Shown here one piece after another: positions 46,509 to 62,229 of a DNA stretch of 64,000 nucleotides. The stretch is taken from assembly GCA_000827265.1 (NCBI GenBank), contig KN834762.1, positions 912,333-976,332 on the forward strand, in the 5' to 3' direction. Origin of the DNA: Collybiopsis luxurians FD-317 M1 (taxonomy: Eukaryota; Basidiomycota; Agaricomycetes; Agaricales; Omphalotaceae). The position numbers and the translations under genes are program-made. The stretch's first letter is position 1. Each line of letters opens with the position of its first letter. The notes beneath the pieces were generated by a model, which did no database searches, was not told the origin of the DNA, and was given only the letters and a program-made list of their open reading frames with translations.

Positions 46509-48381
46509 TTAAGGAGACTGTGGGACATCTGGCTGGGGACGAGAGCGACGCTCGCGGTAAGGCGGTGGGAGCTCACGGAAACGTCCACCGTCCTGATGCT
46601 GAATAACATACTCCTCGCCGTCGAGCGATTGACTAATAATGGCACTCAAAGAAGCAGAGCGAACAGGCATAGGAATTGCCGCACTTGCGGAAGCCTGCGC
46701 TGATTGGCTGCGCTCGACGGTAGTACGAGCCTGCCCTCTCGCCGCAACGGACTTTGAGTCAGATTGGTTGGCGAACCCTGCTTCAACAGCTTTCTTATTC
46801 GGTCGACGGACTGATGAAGTCGGGAAATTGGCGAATCCTCCGCGGCTTGTGGAAGAGCTTGATGAGCCAGAGTTAGGGCGACTACTATTGGCGACTAGCT
46901 GTTGTTCGGAAGAGTCATTTGAACGCGAGAGAATTGTCGATCGTTCAGCGTCCGTTAAGAAAGGATTCCGAGAGGAAGCCTGACTAGGCGAGTTGTGCGT
47001 GTCCACAATCGACGAAACTTGGCTTCCAAAGCTAGGTCTGATTTCGGCCATAGTATTGGTATTAGCCTCTTCTACCGCTTTCGGCTCCGGAAGAACCATA
47101 GGCTCCGGCGCCAACTCCTTCTTCATTCGTTGCTGCCTAGTGTAATTACGATACGCCCAGAATGCCACACCGCCGAAAAGCAGAACGAAGAGTGGGGTGA
47201 GCACACCCGCGAGGACGGCGGTTTTTCTTTGTTTTGCTTTTGCAATGGCGGCGGTGGCAGCATCCTGTGCTGCCTGTAGTTGGTCCGCGAAGCCTGGGCT
47301 ACTGTTCAAACCAGTACAATCAACGTCGGACGATCCGACAGGATTGACTATAGGCGTGCCAGATGCCCATCGGCCAGTCCTAGATATAAATAAGTATGAC
47401 CGTGCGTTGAGCTGAGCAATTATCTAAGTCACTCACATGTCACTAACAGCAGCTGTTGGAAGAGAGTGAATGAGTATACTTGATGAGGATGGTAAAGGAA
47501 TACTCACCTATTAGAGGAAAATTCGGTGTAGCCCTATTGATGTATGTGTATCCGTTCATAGAGGCAGGAATTGTCACGTTGGTCACGATAGGTGAATTGA
47601 GCTGGGCGAACGAGACATTGTAAGGCGGATTACCGCCCTTAATTCGTAATCCCCAGGGCTGACAGGTTTCCACAGTACTCGAGATATTGGCAGTAACTGT
47701 AAATTCGGTGTTGTTGCCGTGCACGATACACTCGGTTGATTGACCAGCTACAGAATCATTCAATTCTTGATTGCCGAAAGAATAATGTGTCGACACGCAC
47801 TTGATACCGTGAACGAGCTTGGAGGAATACCTCCCCCGTTGCCCTGAGAATCTACAACGTTCAACCATAGAGAGGTACCTACGCGTTGTAGAACAAATTA
47901 GAGCGGAGAGAAAGTTCAGTTGTTAAATGGCAAACTCACCCACTGGGTGATCTACGGTCCAGCTTAAACTGCTCTCGTTCAGCCCCAGCAGTGTCGTTCG
48001 CGGTGTTCCTCCGATTTCCCATGCTATCATGTACTGTTCACATCGAAATATCAGACGCGCGGAATATGAACTACATCAAACTACTGACGAATGGCGGGAT
48101 TCCATGGGTTTGATTGGTCGGGTTGACCGGTTGTACGGTTATGGGTAGATTTTGGCAGGACGGAAGCAGGGGGCCCAAGAACTGGTGCGCAGCTTTAGAA
48201 AGCATGTGGTCGTTGAACCATTCGGTGTACTTACGTTTTGAGAAAACTTCCACTGAAATAAGTTTGTATCTGGAGGCATTTGAGCTTCGGCTGTCGTGAC
48301 CGATCCAAGGCCGAATAGTAAGAGGAAGAGGAGGGATGGTGAAGAGGACGGGAACGTCGTTGATACGGAACGGCTTTTCAT
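46509..48381 (-). CDS. secreted-ectodomain, single-TM protein of unknown function
   Basis: Exons (minus strand): 48381-48235, 48181-48089, 48033-47940, 47878-47801, 47747-47508, 47452-47437, 47379-46509; 512 aa. Exon 6 is a 16-nt micro-exon; it is required to keep phase (PNFPLIGAAVSDMTGRW). Order of parts: signal peptide (LLFLLLFGLGSVTTAEA), a Cys-containing ectodomain with several N-glycosylation sequons (NQT, NNT, NVS, NVT), one membrane helix (TAVLAGVLTPLFVLLFGGVAFWAY) followed by basic RQQRMKK, then a ~200-residue Ser-rich cytosolic tail ending ELPPPYRERRSRPQPD. PPPY is a WW-domain/arrestin-type motif. The layout resembles fungal wall-sensor-like proteins, but no named family is recognised. 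Confidence 0.75.
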
Positions 48382-52326
<3,945 letters not shown>

Positions 52327-52711
52327 TGGCCCTGTTGTATGAACGAAGAGCGTCGAGATGGTAGGGGCAGGTGAAGAGAGGTTTTGGGATGATTCTTGGA
52401 TGTAGAGTGCGATCTTCGTTGGATTTTGACCGGATGGCGGAAGGGTCTGGGCCTCGTTAGAGCGTTACCTAGCTTGGTTTGTTAGGCAAATACTATTCAC
52501 GATCCCTTGGGGTCTTCAAAGCCTTGCATACGTTATGCAGGCGTTACGTTTAAATGGCGCCGAGTTGAAATTTTAGTCTGTACGGGTAGTATTGTCACCG
52601 ATTGTCATTGGTCTCCTCGTCCTCAGCTATGATCTCGTGAACCTGGAATTTCAGACAATATACACAGATAATTGCTCATACATGATGAAGTCCAGAGAGG
52701 TATGTACATAA
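52327..52711. other. convergent 3' intergenic segment, repeated in the array
   Basis: Shared 3' flank of PRP43 (+) and family M copy B (-). Near-identical sequence recurs at 56120-56504 and 60325-60719, including TTTGACCGGATGGCGGAA and TTTAAATGGCGCCGAGTTGA, showing that it was duplicated with the genes. Confidence 0.8.
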
Positions 52712-54935
52712 CTATACATGCGGAATGTATGTGGTCCATTGAATTTCCTGAAAAGCACCTTCAGGAAGGTCCCTAAGAAGTACGAAGGCCATAATAAATG
52801 TCATTAACCTGGCAAGGATGTAAACAACAAAGAGCAAATATCGGATACTGGTCAAGAATCTAAATCGATGAGACCAAACTAGCATCATTGTGAGGATCAT
52901 TGCCAGAGGAACAGCGGTAATGCACAGAGACATGATTTGCCACAAGTCTCTTTCTAATTTGGAAGGGAAATGAAATGCCCAGGCTGCACAATGGATTGAG
53001 CCAAAAAGTGTCCCAATAAGCATCTCCAAGGTTGCCGAACCGAAGATGTAAAAGTATTCAGAAAACAAGAACTTTTTCTGCTTCTTTGCAGGTACAGGGC
53101 CTGTGTAGAATAAAGGAACATGATTGGTATGTTTTTGATATTTATATATCCCAGGAGCAAACTCTGGAGCAATGAATCCTGAAAGAAGTAGATGAGCCCA
53201 AACTGAAGCAATAAATGAGCTTGCTTTAGATAAGAATAAGAATGAATCCTGACGTTTGAAACCTCCCAAGCATCGCAAGAAATAATTCCAAACTGATCTG
53301 AGTGATTGAATGCCGAGTAACAAGCAAAGATATGGAAATCTAATGATGTTTCTGAGTGATTGTTTGGCTTGCCCCGAGGCATTTCTGAGTGATTGAATGC
53401 CGAGTGACAAGTAAAGTTTTGGATCACTAATGATGTTTCTGAGTGATTGTTTGGCTTGCCACAAAGCATTTCTGAGTGATTGGAATTTCAACGACAAGGA
53501 TTTTTTCAAGTCCTTTTGGAATGTTGGTGGTGACGGAGAAGGGGACCCAATAGATTCGAAGAACCGGGCCGCATCAGCAGCGCTAGCGCTGCTCAAATAT
53601 TTCCGCTCGATTGGTGGATTCACGACGTCCTTCTCAGTTGATGCGCTGACACTGATGCTTTCAAGAAATTGATGTAAACGAGCGTGATGAGCTGCAAAAC
53701 GAATGGGGTCCTTGGTTCGTCGAGTAGAAGAATGGTGTTGTATGCTCATAGGGACATTCGGCAAGTCCGTATTAGTTTGCGGTCTCCATTGAGAGACTTC
53801 TGTTGGCAGTATACTGGGAGAATCAGCGCTGATTGACTCCACTGCATCTGAATCAAGTCGAGCTTTCTGCGTCGTGGGCTCGGCTCTGATGCCGGCGGTC
53901 CCAGTTCCAATGGATATACATGCTGCATCGGATGGAAGATTCCGATGCGTTGGGGTAGATACTGCCAACCCCTCACCTTGATCAACATTCGGAGAGGACA
54001 AAGAACTCTGTCCTGACCCAAATATACTTGTGAATTTGATCTCTTCAAAGTCGGAGTCTTCTGCACCATGAGTCGACTTGTAAAAATGTGGAAAGCTCTC
54101 CGTGGGAGCGACCCTAGAAATGGTAAAGGGGGTATATCTGGCAGGCTGAAATACTCCAGAAAATGAAACTCCGGGTGGTAGAAGAAGTATAGGATGTCGG
54201 ACATCTAACGGCTTCTTCCACCATAATGCATATGTTAGAAAGTTGAGTAGGGCAAAAGCGACAGTGGTAAGCTCTAACTCAGTTATTGGTAGATGTAACA
54301 CTGCTCGTGAGATGACTTGGGCTATGAACCAAGTGGTCTGAATTAGAACAAGTGATTTTGCCAGTGCATCGCCTTTGCTCCTGTCCATTATTTCGCATTC
54401 GGAGATATGATGAAGGGCAATATTACCGTTACGCAGGAGATTCGCAAGGTTCTCCTCTTGCAGAACCTCTGTATGCGTGCCAGATGCGTCGATCAGCATG
54501 AAGCCCCCCATGACGAGGAACAGTCCGTGGGTCATTGTCCAGTGTCGACCTCGAGAATCGGAGTCAACAAAGAGCTCAAATTATAATTCTCTGATACTCA
54601 CATGCATCGAATTCACGGAGTGTCTTCAAAGCGTCACGGGCAGATCGTAGCTGATTTGCAGCCCAAATGATTATGAACTCTGGTGCGATGAGAGCGACTA
54701 TGAGTATTTTCACTCGACGCCAAAAGAGCTCATGCTGTAAGGCATGTATGGAAGGTACATTTGGGTGGATCGCGACCCAAGTGCATGCGAAAATCGTAGT
54801 GATGCAACTCCAAACAATTCCCGAAGTTGACCGTGTTGAGCCAATCACGGGTGCAGAGTCTCCTGCGACAGTGTATTGAGAAGTAGGGAGAGCAATCGCA
54901 GCGCGGATGAGGGATAGCAGTGTTAAGATGAGCAT
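52712..54935 (-). CDS. family M multi-pass membrane protein, copy B
   Basis: Exon 1 54935-54602, intron 54601-54550 (GT-AG), exon 2 54549-52712; 723 aa, the longest copy. Conserved N-block: CITTIFACTWVAIHPNVP, LIVALIAPEFIIIWAA, THGLFLVMGGFML, LVLIQTTWFIAQVIS, LTTVAFALLNFLTYALWWKK. Conserved C-block: IGTLFGSIHCAAWAFHF, LITAVPLA-type segment, YILARLMTFIMAFVLL, TTYIPHV. The central loop is ~350 residues and contains a 29-residue tandem repeat built on FQSLRNA..QAKQSLRNII (53290-53490 in DNA, 87-bp period). Exon 1 shares a 9-nt deletion with C relative to A and D. It faces PRP43 tail-to-tail. No function known. Confidence 0.85.
53290..53490 (-). repeat. 87-bp intragenic tandem repeat in copy B
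   Basis: TGATGTTTCTGAGTGATTG starts at 53344 and 53431 (87 bp apart), with a third partial unit near 53296. The period is a multiple of three, so the frame is kept (29 residues per unit, core QSLRN). Confidence 0.75.
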
Positions 54936-55195
54936 TACGCAGAGGGGCCCAGCGAAAAACGCCCTAGTGCGACAAGAGCCTTTATGGATGTTAAGATGTT
55001 CCAGAAATTCTGATCTTGATATGTCATGGTCACGTAGCTCGCGAGGCAGTACTTTTCATGAGTAAATTCTACAGGATAATGACCCGATGCAGCCAAGTTG
55101 CATGAATACGAGGCTAAAGGGTGTTGAAGAGGTGTGCAGTCAAGCGTTTGGGCGCTTAGTGGAAGGCTTTCTCGAACCGTCGTGTCTAATACAAG
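54936..55195 (-). promoter_or_regulatory. conserved leader/upstream region of copy B
   Basis: The sequence immediately 5' of the ATG (plus strand CATTACGCAGAGGGGCC) is the same in B, C (58198 onward) and D (62227 onward), and similarity extends ~200 bp (ATGCAGCCAAGTTGCATGAA). This supports the start codons and suggests a shared promoter. Confidence 0.6.
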
Positions 55196-56119
55196 CCTCG
55201 AATCAGATCCTGACAATCACGACCATGTTTACGGCCGGCTTTCATTCCATCTCAATCACTGAATTTTCCTTATCATCGTAGCCTAGTGTTTAGCTACGGC
55301 CAAACTAAGACGCTGCTGTCGACCAGGCGAAAGTTGCGGAAGAAGGTCATCTTATGTTTTTGAATATGTTCAACAATTATTGGCAGAATACACACCTTCT
55401 TATCCACTGAAATCCACCAAACTTAATGACATCTTTTCATCAACAGACAAACTTGACTACAATTGTGCCTAGAACAATCTCCTTTCTGCTCATGCGCTTG
55501 CCCAAGCTGAGAATGTCCGAGCGCAGTTGTTAAGGAATATGGAGAAGTCTGAGGTCAACTGTATCAGCTTGGAGGATGAGCGGAAGAGGAATGCGGGTGA
55601 GTCCAAGACCGGAAGATTTGGAATTAAAACCTGATGAATACATGACAGCGATACGGCAAGCCCTCATATGTGGATTCTTCATGTAGATAGTGCACAGAGA
55701 GGGAGACAGAGAGGGAGAGAAGGATAGCTATTTAACAGTTAAGGATAACCAGGTAGGCTCAATAACCTGACCTATCCCTCCACCATATGCTCACTCGCCA
55801 CAATATTCAGGTTGTCGCCCTTCACCTGTCCTGTGTCGACACTCAGCCTAAGTAGGTCCTGTTCAATGAGTTTGTTTACTGAAGTTCAACTGGAATGGTT
55901 ATCCAAATACACCCCAGTATACTTTGATTTGAGCTCATTCCCGGGTGGCGAGAAGAAGAGGACATTGCAGAGAGTTGCAAATAAATGTCGTGGATATCCC
56001 GAGAATGGTCAAGAAAATAAGGGTGCGTATATGTCGTTGGATGATCTTTCTCTCCCTCGATTCCACATTTTCATTGTGACAATATAGGTAGTTCCAACAA
56101 ATGTGCCAAGAAAAAGTGA
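55196..56119 (+). pseudogene. PRP43 3'-end pseudogene, fragment F1
   Basis: Matches PRP43 from mid exon 4 (about 51346) to its stop, introns included. The first half of the gene, with promoter and ATP-binding motifs, is absent. Many disabling changes: the TCATGCAGATAGCGCA equivalent reads TCATGTAGATAGTGCA (stop), a small duplication (GAGGGAGACAGAGAGGGAGA) near 55699, loss of codons in exon 5 (about 55333), and frame shifts in exon 8. The final exon (TTCCAACAAATGTGCCAAG.., TGA at 56117-56119) is kept, confirming the last PRP43 exon. It is followed by the duplicated flank and copy C. Confidence 0.9.
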
Positions 56120-56504
56120 CGACCCGGTTCTATGAACGAAGAGTGTCGATATGGTAGGGGCGGGTGAAGAGAGGTTTTGGGATGATTCTTGGATGTAGAG
56201 TGCGATCTCCATTGGATTTTGACCGGATGGCGGAAGGGTCTGGGCCTCATTAGAGCGTTACCTAGCTTGGTTTGTTCGGTAGATATTATTCACAATTACT
56301 TGGGGTCTTCAAGGCCTTTCATACATTGTGCAGGCATTATGTTTAAATGGCGCCGAGTTGAAATTTTGGTCTGTACGGGTAGTATTGTCACCGATTGTCA
56401 TTGGTCTCCTCGTCCTCAGCTATGATCTCGTGAACCTGGAATTTCAGACAATATACACAGATAATCACTCATACATGATGAAGTCCAGAGAGGTATGTAC
56501 ATAA
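56120..56504. repeat. duplicated convergent flank, unit 2
   Basis: Second copy of 52327-52711. Confidence 0.75.
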
Positions 56505-58200
56505 CTATACATGCGGAATGTATGTGGTCCATTGAATCTCCTGAAAAGCACCTTCAGGAAGGTCCCTAAGAAGTACGAAGGCCATAATGAATATCGTTAA
56601 CCTGGCAAGAATGTAAATGACAAAGAGCAAATAGTGGTTCCTCCCTTTCAAGAATAAAAATCGACCAGAAAAAGTCAGCATCACTCCAATGATAATTGCT
56701 AGAGGAACCGCAGTGATGCAAATAGACATGATTTGCCACAAGTCTCTTTCTAATTTGGAAGGGAAATGAAATGTCCAGGCTGCACAATGGATTGAGCCAA
56801 AAAGTGTCCCGATAAGCATCTCCAAGGTTGTCGACCTGATGTAGAAAAAGTATTGAGAAGACCAGGACTCTTCCCCCGGTGTAGGACGTGAAGGGCCTGA
56901 GTAGAATAAAGGAACATTATCAGTATATTTTTGATCTTTTTTTGGCACAGATATGGGCTCTGGAATAATGAATCCTCCAACAAGTCTGCGGAAATAAGCC
57001 CAAACTGAAGTGATGAATGAGCTAGCCATAGACAAGAGTGGCTTCCTCGAGGTTTGATTCTTGTCACCCCATGATGGTGACAGTACAGTGAAGGAATGAG
57101 GACTTGTTGTTTCCACCGCATCTGGACCAAGTCCAGATTTCTGTGCCAGAGACTCAGCTCCATTTTTAGTAGACACAGTGTCTGCATCAGTTGAAAAATC
57201 TTGCGATGGAGTGGATACCTCTGACCCGCCATCACCCTGATCAATGATCAGAGTCATAGAGGACACAGAACTCTGTCCTGGCCCAGATATCCTTGAGACT
57301 TCGACCTCTTCTGCCTCAGGATTCAACTCGAGTTCGAGATTAGGTAGAGAGATCTGTGTGGAAACTTGACATCCCTCAGTAAAACGTAGGGTACTAATAG
57401 TATCTGATTCATCGAGGATTGATTTTGAAACTCCAGGTGATAGAGCAAGAAGTATGGGATGTTGGACATCTAATGGCTTTTTCCACCATAATGCATATGT
57501 TAAAAAGTTGAGTAGGGCAAAAGCGACAGTGGTAAGCTCTAACTCGGCTATCGGTAGATGTAACACTGCTCGTGAGATGACTTGAGCTATGAACCAAGTA
57601 GTCTGAATCAAAACAAGTGTTTTTGCCAGTGCATCTCCTTTGCTCTTGTCCATTATCTCAGATTCAGAAATATGAGGAAGGGTAATAGCATCTTTGGGCA
57701 GGAGAAGTGAAAGCTGCTTCACTTGTAGAACTTGTAAACATTTTCCGGATGCATCAGTCAGCATGAAACCTCCCATGGCGAGGAACATTCCGTGTGTCAT
57801 CGTCCAGTGTCGACCTCGAAAATCGGAGTCAACAAAGAGCTCAAATTATAATTCTCTGATACTCACATGCATTGAATTCACGGAGTGTCTTCAAAGCGCC
57901 ACGGGCACATCGTAGCTGATTTGCGGCCCAAACGATTATGAACTCTGGTGCGATGAGCGCGACTATGAGTATTTTCACTCGACGCCAAAAGAGCTCGCGC
58001 TGTGAGGCATGTATAGACGGTACATTTGGGTGGACCGCGAGCCAAGTGCATGCGAAAATTGTAGTGATGCAACTCCAAACAATTCCCGCAGTTGAACGGG
58101 TTGAGCCAATCACAGGCGTAAAGTCTCCTGCGACCATGCCTTGAGAAGTAGGGAGAGCAATCACAGCGCGGATGAGGGATAGCAGCGTAAAGATGAGCAT
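56505..58200 (-). CDS. family M multi-pass membrane protein, copy C
   Basis: Exon 1 58200-57867 (334 nt, as in B), intron 57866-57815, exon 2 57814-56505; 547 aa, uninterrupted. The conserved blocks are nearly those of B: CITTIFACTWLAVHPNVP, IVALIAPEFIIVWAAN, LVLIQTTWFIAQVIS, ALLNFLTYALWWKK, IGTLFGSIHCAAWTFHF, RDLPEGAFQEIQWTTYIPHV. The central loop is short (~180 residues), differs from B, and shares SRISGPGQSSVSSMTL-type sequence with D. The combination of intact frame, conserved splice sites and conserved TM blocks argues it is a real gene although the neighbouring helicase fragment is dead. Confidence 0.85.
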
Positions 58201-59348
58201 TACGCAGAGGGGCCTGTGAAAACACCCTCGTGCGATAAAAGAGTCTTTATGAACGGTGTAATTAGGTTCCAGAAGCTGCGATCTTGATATGCATGTTCAT
58301 TATGATCATGTAGTTCGCGAGGCAGTACTTTGAATGAATAAAACTCTACAGGATTATAACCCAATGCAGCCAAGTTGCATGAACATACTTAAGAGGTGAT
58401 AAGAGGTGTGCAGCGAAGCTTAGGGTTTTCCCTCCAATCAGCTGGGTAGATTTACCTCAAAATTTCAAAAAAGAAAGGAAAAAAGAAAGAAAGAAAGAGA
58501 ATGGTGTGTAAACTTGGTCAAAGATACTGAGGGCACTTATCCATCAGTACCGCTACCATGTCTCAAAGTCATATCAAAATTGTCTTCTAACATAGCGACA
58601 ATAATTACTGAATAAGTCATAACTATGTACACACAATACCTAATATAGATCTACAATTCTATGTTTTCCCTCCACTTCTGCTGCCAATGTCCCATTAGCC
58701 CCTCTGCAGCCTTCAGTCTGACCACATTTCATACAAGCAACTGTGCATGGCAAGAGACAGCACAAGATATCACTATCACTGGAGCATTCTCATTGGCAGC
58801 AGCAGCAGGGGCCTATCTCTGCTACTTTATTCTTTCTCACCACCTCTTCCTTGCCTGGCCTTCCTCTTTGCGATGCATCAAGTGCTCGAGGTCCATCTTT
58901 GCAACCCGGTGGCCAACCCATTATTGCAGATATATATAGAGTTTTGTGACAAGAGATTCAGCGATTCCTTGAGCGATGTGTCAAAACAGGTTTATGAAGT
59001 GCGCAAAATGCAAAGAAGGCAAGTTTCAAATCATCATAGGCCACGTGAATGTTATCTGGTGGTTGTCTCACCACTGGTGAATTTTCAGTTACAGCGCCAT
59101 ACTGCTTAGCTCATTTGGCCCAGAGATAATCTCAATGACTGTATTTACTAAACAGAAGTATATAATTTTTTTTATCTACATGTACAAGCACTAGAAGCGG
59201 CACCAGAGACAATTTATCTGGTCGTGGCCAGATAACTGGCCAGATAACATGTTATCTGGCCGTGGGAACCCAGCGGATCGGAGCATAAGCCAAGCTTAGT
59301 CGACCGCTATCCCGGCCCGCTATGAGACCGCTGTCGCCGTTACTCAAA
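58201..59348. other. copy C leader, then ~0.9 kb unmatched DNA
   Basis: 58201 to ~58425 is the family M leader region. From ~58425 to ~59348 the sequence does not match the other array units and looks inserted: purine-rich AAAGAAAG tract (58465-58500), weak frames at 58661-59109, and short palindromes around TTATCTGGCC (59215-59270). Confidence 0.5.
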
Positions 59349-60324
59349 TATCACGACCATGTTGAGCGGTCGGGTTTTCATTGTATCTCCCTCTATCGCT
59401 AAACCTTCCTTATCGTCGTAGCCTAACATTTGACTACGGCCACGAAACCAACGCGCTGCTGCCGACCAAGCGAAAGCTATACTTACCGTTCCGGAAGGAG
59501 ACCATCTTACGTTGTTGAACGTGTTCAATAATTACTACATCTTCGCCTCAAGGAAGATAATTACTACCAGAGTACGCTCCTTCTTGTGCACTGAAGGTTA
59601 CCAACCCTAACGACATATTTTCATCGACTAGATAAATCTGACCGCAATTGGGCCTGGAACAACTTCGTTTCTGCTCGCGCGCTTGCCCAGGCCGAGAATG
59701 TCCGAGGACAGTTGTCACGAAATATGGAGAAGTTTAAGGTCGACTGTATCAGCTTGGAGGATGGGCGGAAGAGAAATACGGGTAAGTTCAAGACCGGAAG
59801 ATTTGGAATTGAAACCTGACGAATACATGACAGCCATACGGCAAGCCCTCGTATGTGGATTCTTCATGCAGATAGCGCATAGAGAGGGAGAGAAAGGTAG
59901 CTATCTGACGGTTAAGGACAACCAGGTAGGTTCAATCACTTGTTCTATCCCTCCCTCCACGATTCGCTCACTCGCCGCGATATTCAGGTCATTGCTCTTC
60001 ACCCGTCTTGTGGCCTCAACGTTCAGCCCGAATGGGTCCTGTTTAACGAGTTCGTGCTCACCAAGCGGCCGTACACGCGAAACGCTACCGAAGTTCGACC
60101 GGAATGGTTTTCCAAAACCCCCAGTATACTCCGATTTGAGCTCATTCCCGGATGGCAAGACGAAGAGGGCATTGCAGAGACTTACAAATAAACGTCGTGG
60201 ATATACTGAGAATGGTCAAGAAAATAAGGGTGCGTATATGTCGTTGGATGATTTTTCTCTACCTCCATTTCACATGTTCATTGTGACATATAGGTCGTCC
60301 CACCAAACGTACCAAGAAAAGTGA
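59349..60324 (+). pseudogene. PRP43 3'-end pseudogene, fragment F2
   Basis: Matches PRP43 from about 51360 (exon 4) to the stop, introns included; the left end is almost the same point as in F1. Less decayed than F1 but broken: ATTTGACTACGG replaces ATCTGGCTACGG (stop), there is a ~29-bp insertion with repeated AATTACTAC near 59530-59565, and the final exon has lost one A (AAGAAAAGTGA), shifting its frame. Exon 7 (IRQALVCGFFMQIAHREGEKGSYLTVKDNQ-like) is intact. Followed by the duplicated flank and copy D. Confidence 0.9.
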
Positions 60325-60719
60325 CGGTCTGGTTCCATGAACGAAGAGTGTCGATATGGTAGGGGCGGGCGAAGAGAGGTTTTGGGATGATTCTTGGATG
60401 TAGGGTGCGATCTTCATTGGATTTTGACCGGATGGCGGAAAGTTCTGGGCCTCGTAAGAGCGTTACCTAGCTTGGTTTGTTAGGTGGATACTATTCACGA
60501 TCACTTGGGGTCTTCAAAGCCTTGCATACATTATCCAGGCGTTACGTTTAAATGGCGCCGAGTTGAAATTTTGGTCTGTACGGGTAGTATTGTCACCGAC
60601 TGTCGCTGGTCTCCTCGTCCTCAGCTATGATTTCGTGAACCTGGAATTTCAGAAAATATACCGTACACAGATAATCTGATTACTCATACACAAAGAAGTC
60701 CAGAGAGGTATGTACATAA
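60325..60719. repeat. duplicated convergent flank, unit 3
   Basis: Third copy of 52327-52711, with a small insertion (ACCGTACACAG, near 60660). Confidence 0.75.
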
Positions 60720-62229
60720 CTATACATGCGGAATGTATGTGGTCCATTGAATTTCCTGAAAAGCACCTTCAGGAAGATCCCTAAGAAGCACAAAGGCCAT
60801 AATGAATATTGTTAACCTGGCAAAGATGTAAATGACAAAGAATAATCGGTTAATTCTGGCTAAGTATGCATATCGAGGCATTAAGATTGGGATCACTGCG
60901 ATGATTATTGTTAGAGGAACCGCAGTGATAAAAAGAGACATGATTCGCCACAAGTCTCTTTCTAATTTGGAAGGGAAATGAAATGTCCAGGCTGCACAAT
61001 GGATTAGGCCAAAAAGTGTCCCAATAAGCATCTCCGAGATCGTCGAACGGAAGAGGAAAAAGTATCGATAAAACAAGGGCTTTGTCGACAGCCTAAAAGG
61101 TAGAGGACGTCGAGGGCCTGAGTAGAATAAAGGAACATTATCTGTATCTTTTTGATTTTCTTGTAGCACAAAATCGGGAAGAATGAATCCCCCAACAAAT
61201 CTGTGGAAATAAACCCAAACTGAATCGATGAATGAGATAGATAAGAGTGGCTTCCGAGGGGTTTGATTCTTGTCATCCTGATCAATGCTCAGAGTCATAG
61301 GGGACACAGACCTCTGTACTGGCCCAGATATTCTTGAGACTTCGACCTCTTCTACCCCAGGATGTAGAGGGATCTGTGTGGAAACTTCACGTCCCTCAGC
61401 ATAATGTAGGGTTCTGATAGTATCTGATACATCGAGGATTGATTTTGAAACTCTGGGTGGGAGGGAAAGAATTATGGGACGTCGGACATCTAACGGCTTC
61501 TTCCACCATAATGCATATGTTAGAAAGTTGAGTAGGGCAAAAGCGACAGTGGTAAGCTCTAACTCAGTTATTGGTAGATGTAACACTGCTCGTGAGATGA
61601 CTTGAGCTATGAACCAAGTAGTCTGAATCAAAATGAGTGTTTTTGCCAGTGCATCTCCTTTGCTCTTGTCCATTATTTCAGATTCGGGGATATGACGAAA
61701 GGCAATATCACCCTTACGCAGGAGACGCGCAAGGTCCTCCGCTTGTAGAGCTTCCATATGCTTGCCAGATGCATCGGTCAGCATGAAGCCCCCCATGACG
61801 AGGAACAGTCCGTGGGTCATTGTCCAGTGTCGACCTCGAGAATCGGTGTCAGCATGAAAGAGCTCACAATGAAATTCTATACTCACATGCATCGAATTTA
61901 CGGAGGGTCTTCACAGTGTAAGAAGCAGATCGCAGCTGGATTGCTGCCCAGATGATTATGAACTCTGGCACAATGAGTGCGACTATGAGTATTTTCACTC
62001 GACGCCAAAACAACTCGCGATTTGAGGCATGGATAGAAGGTACATTTGGATGGACGGCGACCCAGGTACACACAAGAAGAGTGGTAATACAGCTCCATAC
62101 AATCTCAGACGTTGACCGAGTTGCGGCGCTTGAGCCAACCTGAGGTGTAAAGTCACTGGCGTCCGTGGAAAGAGCAGTAGGGAGAGCAATCGCAGCGTGG
62201 ATCAGGGATAGCAGTGTTAAGATGAGCAT
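60720..62229 (-). CDS. family M multi-pass membrane protein, copy D
   Basis: Exon 1 62229-61887 (343 nt, as in A), intron 61886-61835, exon 2 61834-60720; 485 aa, the shortest intact copy. Conserved segments: CITTLLVCTWVAVHPNVP, LIVALIVPEFIIIWAA, FLVMGGFML, LILIQTTWFIAQVIS, ALLNFLTYALWWKK, IGTLFGLIHCAAWTFHF, YIFARLTIFIMAFVLL, TTYIPHV. The central loop is reduced to ~110 residues; compared with C it lacks the SLAQKSGLGPDAVE segment. Exon 1 carries SSAATRSTSEIVW like copy A, so D may be the older type from which B and C lost 9 nt. Confidence 0.85.
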
